DNA of 64,000 bases from Bacillota bacterium (GTDB lineage: Bacteria; Bacillota; Clostridia; Acetivibrionales; JANLFN01): NCBI GenBank assembly GCA_023397675.1, contig JAEWTV010000050.1, positions 18,618 through 82,617 on the forward strand, in the 5' to 3' direction. Position 1 is the stretch's first letter; the number at the start of each line of letters is the position of its first letter. The position numbers and the translations under genes are program-made. A model generated the notes under the pieces. That model searched no databases. It worked only from the letters and a program-made list of their open reading frames with translations, and was not told the origin of the DNA. Shown in pieces: positions 62,614-64,000 of this stretch.

Positions 62614-63132
62614 CTAACGTACGGGAACACAAATTTGCTGTCCGATTCTCAGACTATTGGGGTTTAATCCGGGGTTGGCTGCCATTATCGCCGCCACAGT
62701 GGTGTGATATCTAATAGCAATGTTATAAAAGTTGTCTCCTGCAACGATGGTGTAAAGAAAGCCTCCCGGGCATGCTGATGGAACTGTGCCTACCGGGATG
62801 CAAATTTTCTGACCGACTTGCAGGTTGTTGGAGTTAGCCCCTGGGTTAGCGGCCATGATGGCTTGCACAGTGGTGCTGAACCGATAGGCCAAGGTCCCGA
62901 AGGTATCGCCGGGTTGGATACTATAGCGCAGGGATCCTGGCGGACAGGTTACTGTGGATGGCTCGATAAAGATGCAAATGGTCTGGCCAATTTGTAGGTT
63001 GTTGCAGTTTATCCCTGGGTTAGCAGCTTGAATAGCGGTGACGGTGGTACCGAAACGCTGGGCCAAGGCGTAACATGTATCGCCAGCTACGATGGTATAG
63101 GGGAAAGTACCCCCTGGGCATCCAGGACTCAT
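62614..63132 (-). CDS. Protein of three LysM domains, GC-rich
   Basis: 172 residues made almost wholly of three LysM repeats: residues about 11-53, 67-109 and 124-171, each with YTIVAGDT or YSIQPGDT, TTVxAIxAANPG and LQIGQxICI. CPGG and CPPG linkers stand between them. There is no signal peptide, as in spore-coat or cytoplasm-released LysM proteins. The coding sequence is about 50-53% G+C by spot count, against roughly 35-40% in neighbours, and the gene follows a tRNA; horizontal transfer is likely. It binds peptidoglycan or chitin-like glycans by family. Confidence 0.9.
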   Translation of the reverse strand: MSPGCPGGTFPYTIVAGDTCYALAQRFGTTVTAIQAANPGINCNNLQIGQTICIFIEPSTVTCPPGSLRYSIQPGDTFGTLAYRFSTTVQAIMAANPGANSNNLQVGQKICIPVGTVPSACPGGFLYTIVAGDNFYNIAIRYHTTVAAIMAANPGLNPNSLRIGQQICVPVR

Positions 63133-63167
63133 ATTAGTTCCTTCTTTTCTTAAATTTGGTTTATCTT

Positions 63168-63266
63168 ATGCAGAGCACTGGAGGAGAGTTCCTACTATTG
63201 GTGGTCAAAGAAATTGGGGATATAGGCCCGTTTACAGATGATGGTATGATTATTCTGGTAGAATAA
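63168..63266 (+). pseudogene. Short frame, possible gene remnant
   Basis: 32 codons reading VVKEIGDIGPFTDDGMIILVE at the end, with no good ribosome binding site. It ends at a hairpin terminator. It may be the 3' remnant of a lost gene or chance. Confidence 0.25.
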
Positions 63267-63300
63267 AAAGTTCTTGATTAATTCAAGGACTTTTTATTAT
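63266..63300. terminator. Rho-independent terminator
   Basis: Stem AAAAAGTTCTTGA/TCAAGGACTTTTT (one mismatch) with a 5-nt loop and T-run. Confidence 0.75.
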
Positions 63301-63374
63301 GTTTAATTTTGATAGAAATATATGGATTTGTGTGCTAGAATTTAATTGGTGAGATTTTAAAAGTGAGGCAAAAG

Positions 63375-63800
63375 ATGAAGAAATGCTTATTGATTACCCT
63401 GATAGTTATTTTGTTGGCGGATTTATGTTCCTGCAGTAATCAAAAGAATTTATACCCGACTTTTAATGGGCATAGTGATAATTGGAACATTCAAATTATA
63501 CAGTCAAAAGTTACTGAAGAAGATAAACAGCAATATAAGCTTCAAAATCAAAATAATTTAAAAAAGGAAGAATTGACATTAACTTATAAGGGGAAGGATT
63601 TAAATAAGGTCAGTGAAGTTTATTTTGTACTAACAAAAAGTTCAGGTACTTCTAAAGTAGAAGATAAATTATTTAATGGAAGATATCATTACGTTACTTT
63701 TTATGATGGTTCATTAAACAATGTATATAAGACTTTGGATATTACTTGGAATGATTTAAACGAAAATATTAATTTATCAGCGGATTATAAAGCGAAATAA
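63375..63800 (+). CDS. Small lipoprotein of unknown function
   Basis: 141 residues from the ATG preceded by TGAGG; GTG 63363 would add 4 residues. The signal ends in a lipobox-like LCSC (Cys near residue 20). The mature part is Lys- and Asn-rich: HSDNWNIQIIQSKVTEEDKQQYKLQNQ and a beta-rich YHYVTFYDGSLNNVYKTLDITWNDL. No family recognised. It precedes an FMN riboswitch and is unrelated to it by promoter. Confidence 0.75.
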   Translation: MKKCLLITLIVILLADLCSCSNQKNLYPTFNGHSDNWNIQIIQSKVTEEDKQQYKLQNQNNLKKEELTLTYKGKDLNKVSEVYFVLTKSSGTSKVEDKLFNGRYHYVTFYDGSLNNVYKTLDITWNDLNENINLSADYKAK

Positions 63801-63816
63801 AAATTTGTCTGTTGTA

Positions 63817-63845
63817 TTGACTAAAATTAACAATAATGCTATAGT
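63817..63845 (+). promoter_or_regulatory. Promoter of the FMN riboswitch transcript
   Basis: TTGACT (63817-63822) and TATAGT (63840-63845) with a 17-bp spacer, about 30 bp before the riboswitch. Confidence 0.75.
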
Positions 63846-63874
63846 TTTTTATAATTGAATAGTTTAGTTGTGTA

Positions 63875-64000
63875 TATCACTTCAGGGATAGGTGTAAATC
63901 CTTACCGGCGGTAGATAGCAAAAAGCTATAAGCCCGCGAGCGAAAGCAGATCCGGTCAGATTCCGGAGCCGACAGTATAGTCTGGATGGAAGATAGTGTG
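63875..64000 (+). promoter_or_regulatory. FMN riboswitch (RFN element), to the window edge
   Basis: The conserved blocks are all present in order: TTCAGGGATAGGTGTAAATC, CCTTACCGGCGGTAGAT, AGCCCGCGAGCG, GCAGATCCGGTCAGATTCCG, GAGCCGACAGTATAGTCTGG and GATGGAAGATAGTG. It should control a riboflavin synthesis or uptake gene just outside the window. Confidence 0.97.

Noticed and set aside
62355..62714. Plus-strand frame of 119 codons across the tRNA
   Set aside because: It reads straight through the tRNA and its terminator and then antisense to the LysM gene; not coding.

Overview
The window is a low-GC, densely packed stretch of a Gram-positive, endospore-forming anaerobe, most likely a member of the class Clostridia. 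Support comes from spoIVA; the acetate pair pta-ackA; gatCAB; the order DUF177-rpmF-DUF512 protein-der-plsY-gpsA-spoIVA; G-rich ribosome binding sites; frequent TTG/GTG starts; and the ferrous-iron feo system. A close relation to the cellulolytic Ruminiclostridium group is a guess from general appearance and was not tested.

Layout. 1-2.1 kb: end of a sensor kinase, a secreted DUF2680 protein and a membrane ferredoxin of the NapH/NosR kind. 2.2-7.7 kb (minus strand): a Cys-rich peptide locus, which is the most interesting region. It holds a 35-residue CC-motif peptide, a radical SAM/SPASM maturase fused to a DUF5714 domain, a thioredoxin-thioredoxin reductase fusion with an altered pyridine-nucleotide site, an ArsM-like methyltransferase behind a CsoR/CstR-like palindrome, and the remains of a split permease. 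7.7-8.2 kb: a PadR regulator between two truncated genes, which looks like a rearrangement scar. 8.5-14.2 kb: a 1,890-residue secreted subtilase with eight BIG2-like and four jelly-roll-like repeats. 14.3-17.2 kb: lgt, a YeiH-type transporter and a divergent LysR regulator. 17.3-19.4 kb: a small hairpin-rich repeat element and an AT-rich two-gene island (AAA+ ATPase plus a protein of unknown function).

19.7-26.5 kb: an ECF-like sigma factor with a Cys tail, two small genes, a metallophosphatase, a rhomboid-TPR protease and a membrane-fused spermidine-synthase-like protein. 26.5-30.2 kb: gatCAB, with gatB interrupted by an in-frame TAG and a tandem-repeat spacer between gatA and gatB. 30.4-34.5 kb: three exported lipoprotein peptidase-like genes, one of which has lost its catalytic serine. 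34.5-37.1 kb: pta-ackA behind a long structured leader. 37.2-47.2 kb: a membrane phosphoesterase, two two-component systems and a lipoprotein/ABC-2 exporter operon.

47.3-54.9 kb: a conserved housekeeping run (ribosomal protein L32, ribosome GTPase, phospholipid synthesis, spore coat morphogenesis). 55.0-58.2 kb: feoA, feoB, a Cys-rich FeoB partner and a DtxR-family repressor, with three copies of a shared 16-bp palindrome. 58.3-64 kb: phosphoglucomutase, a Cys-rich hypothetical, an HD-GYP protein, tRNA-Lys(CTT), a higher-GC triple-LysM protein, a small lipoprotein and an FMN riboswitch that runs off the end of the window. All family assignments come from motifs read by eye; no database search was run.
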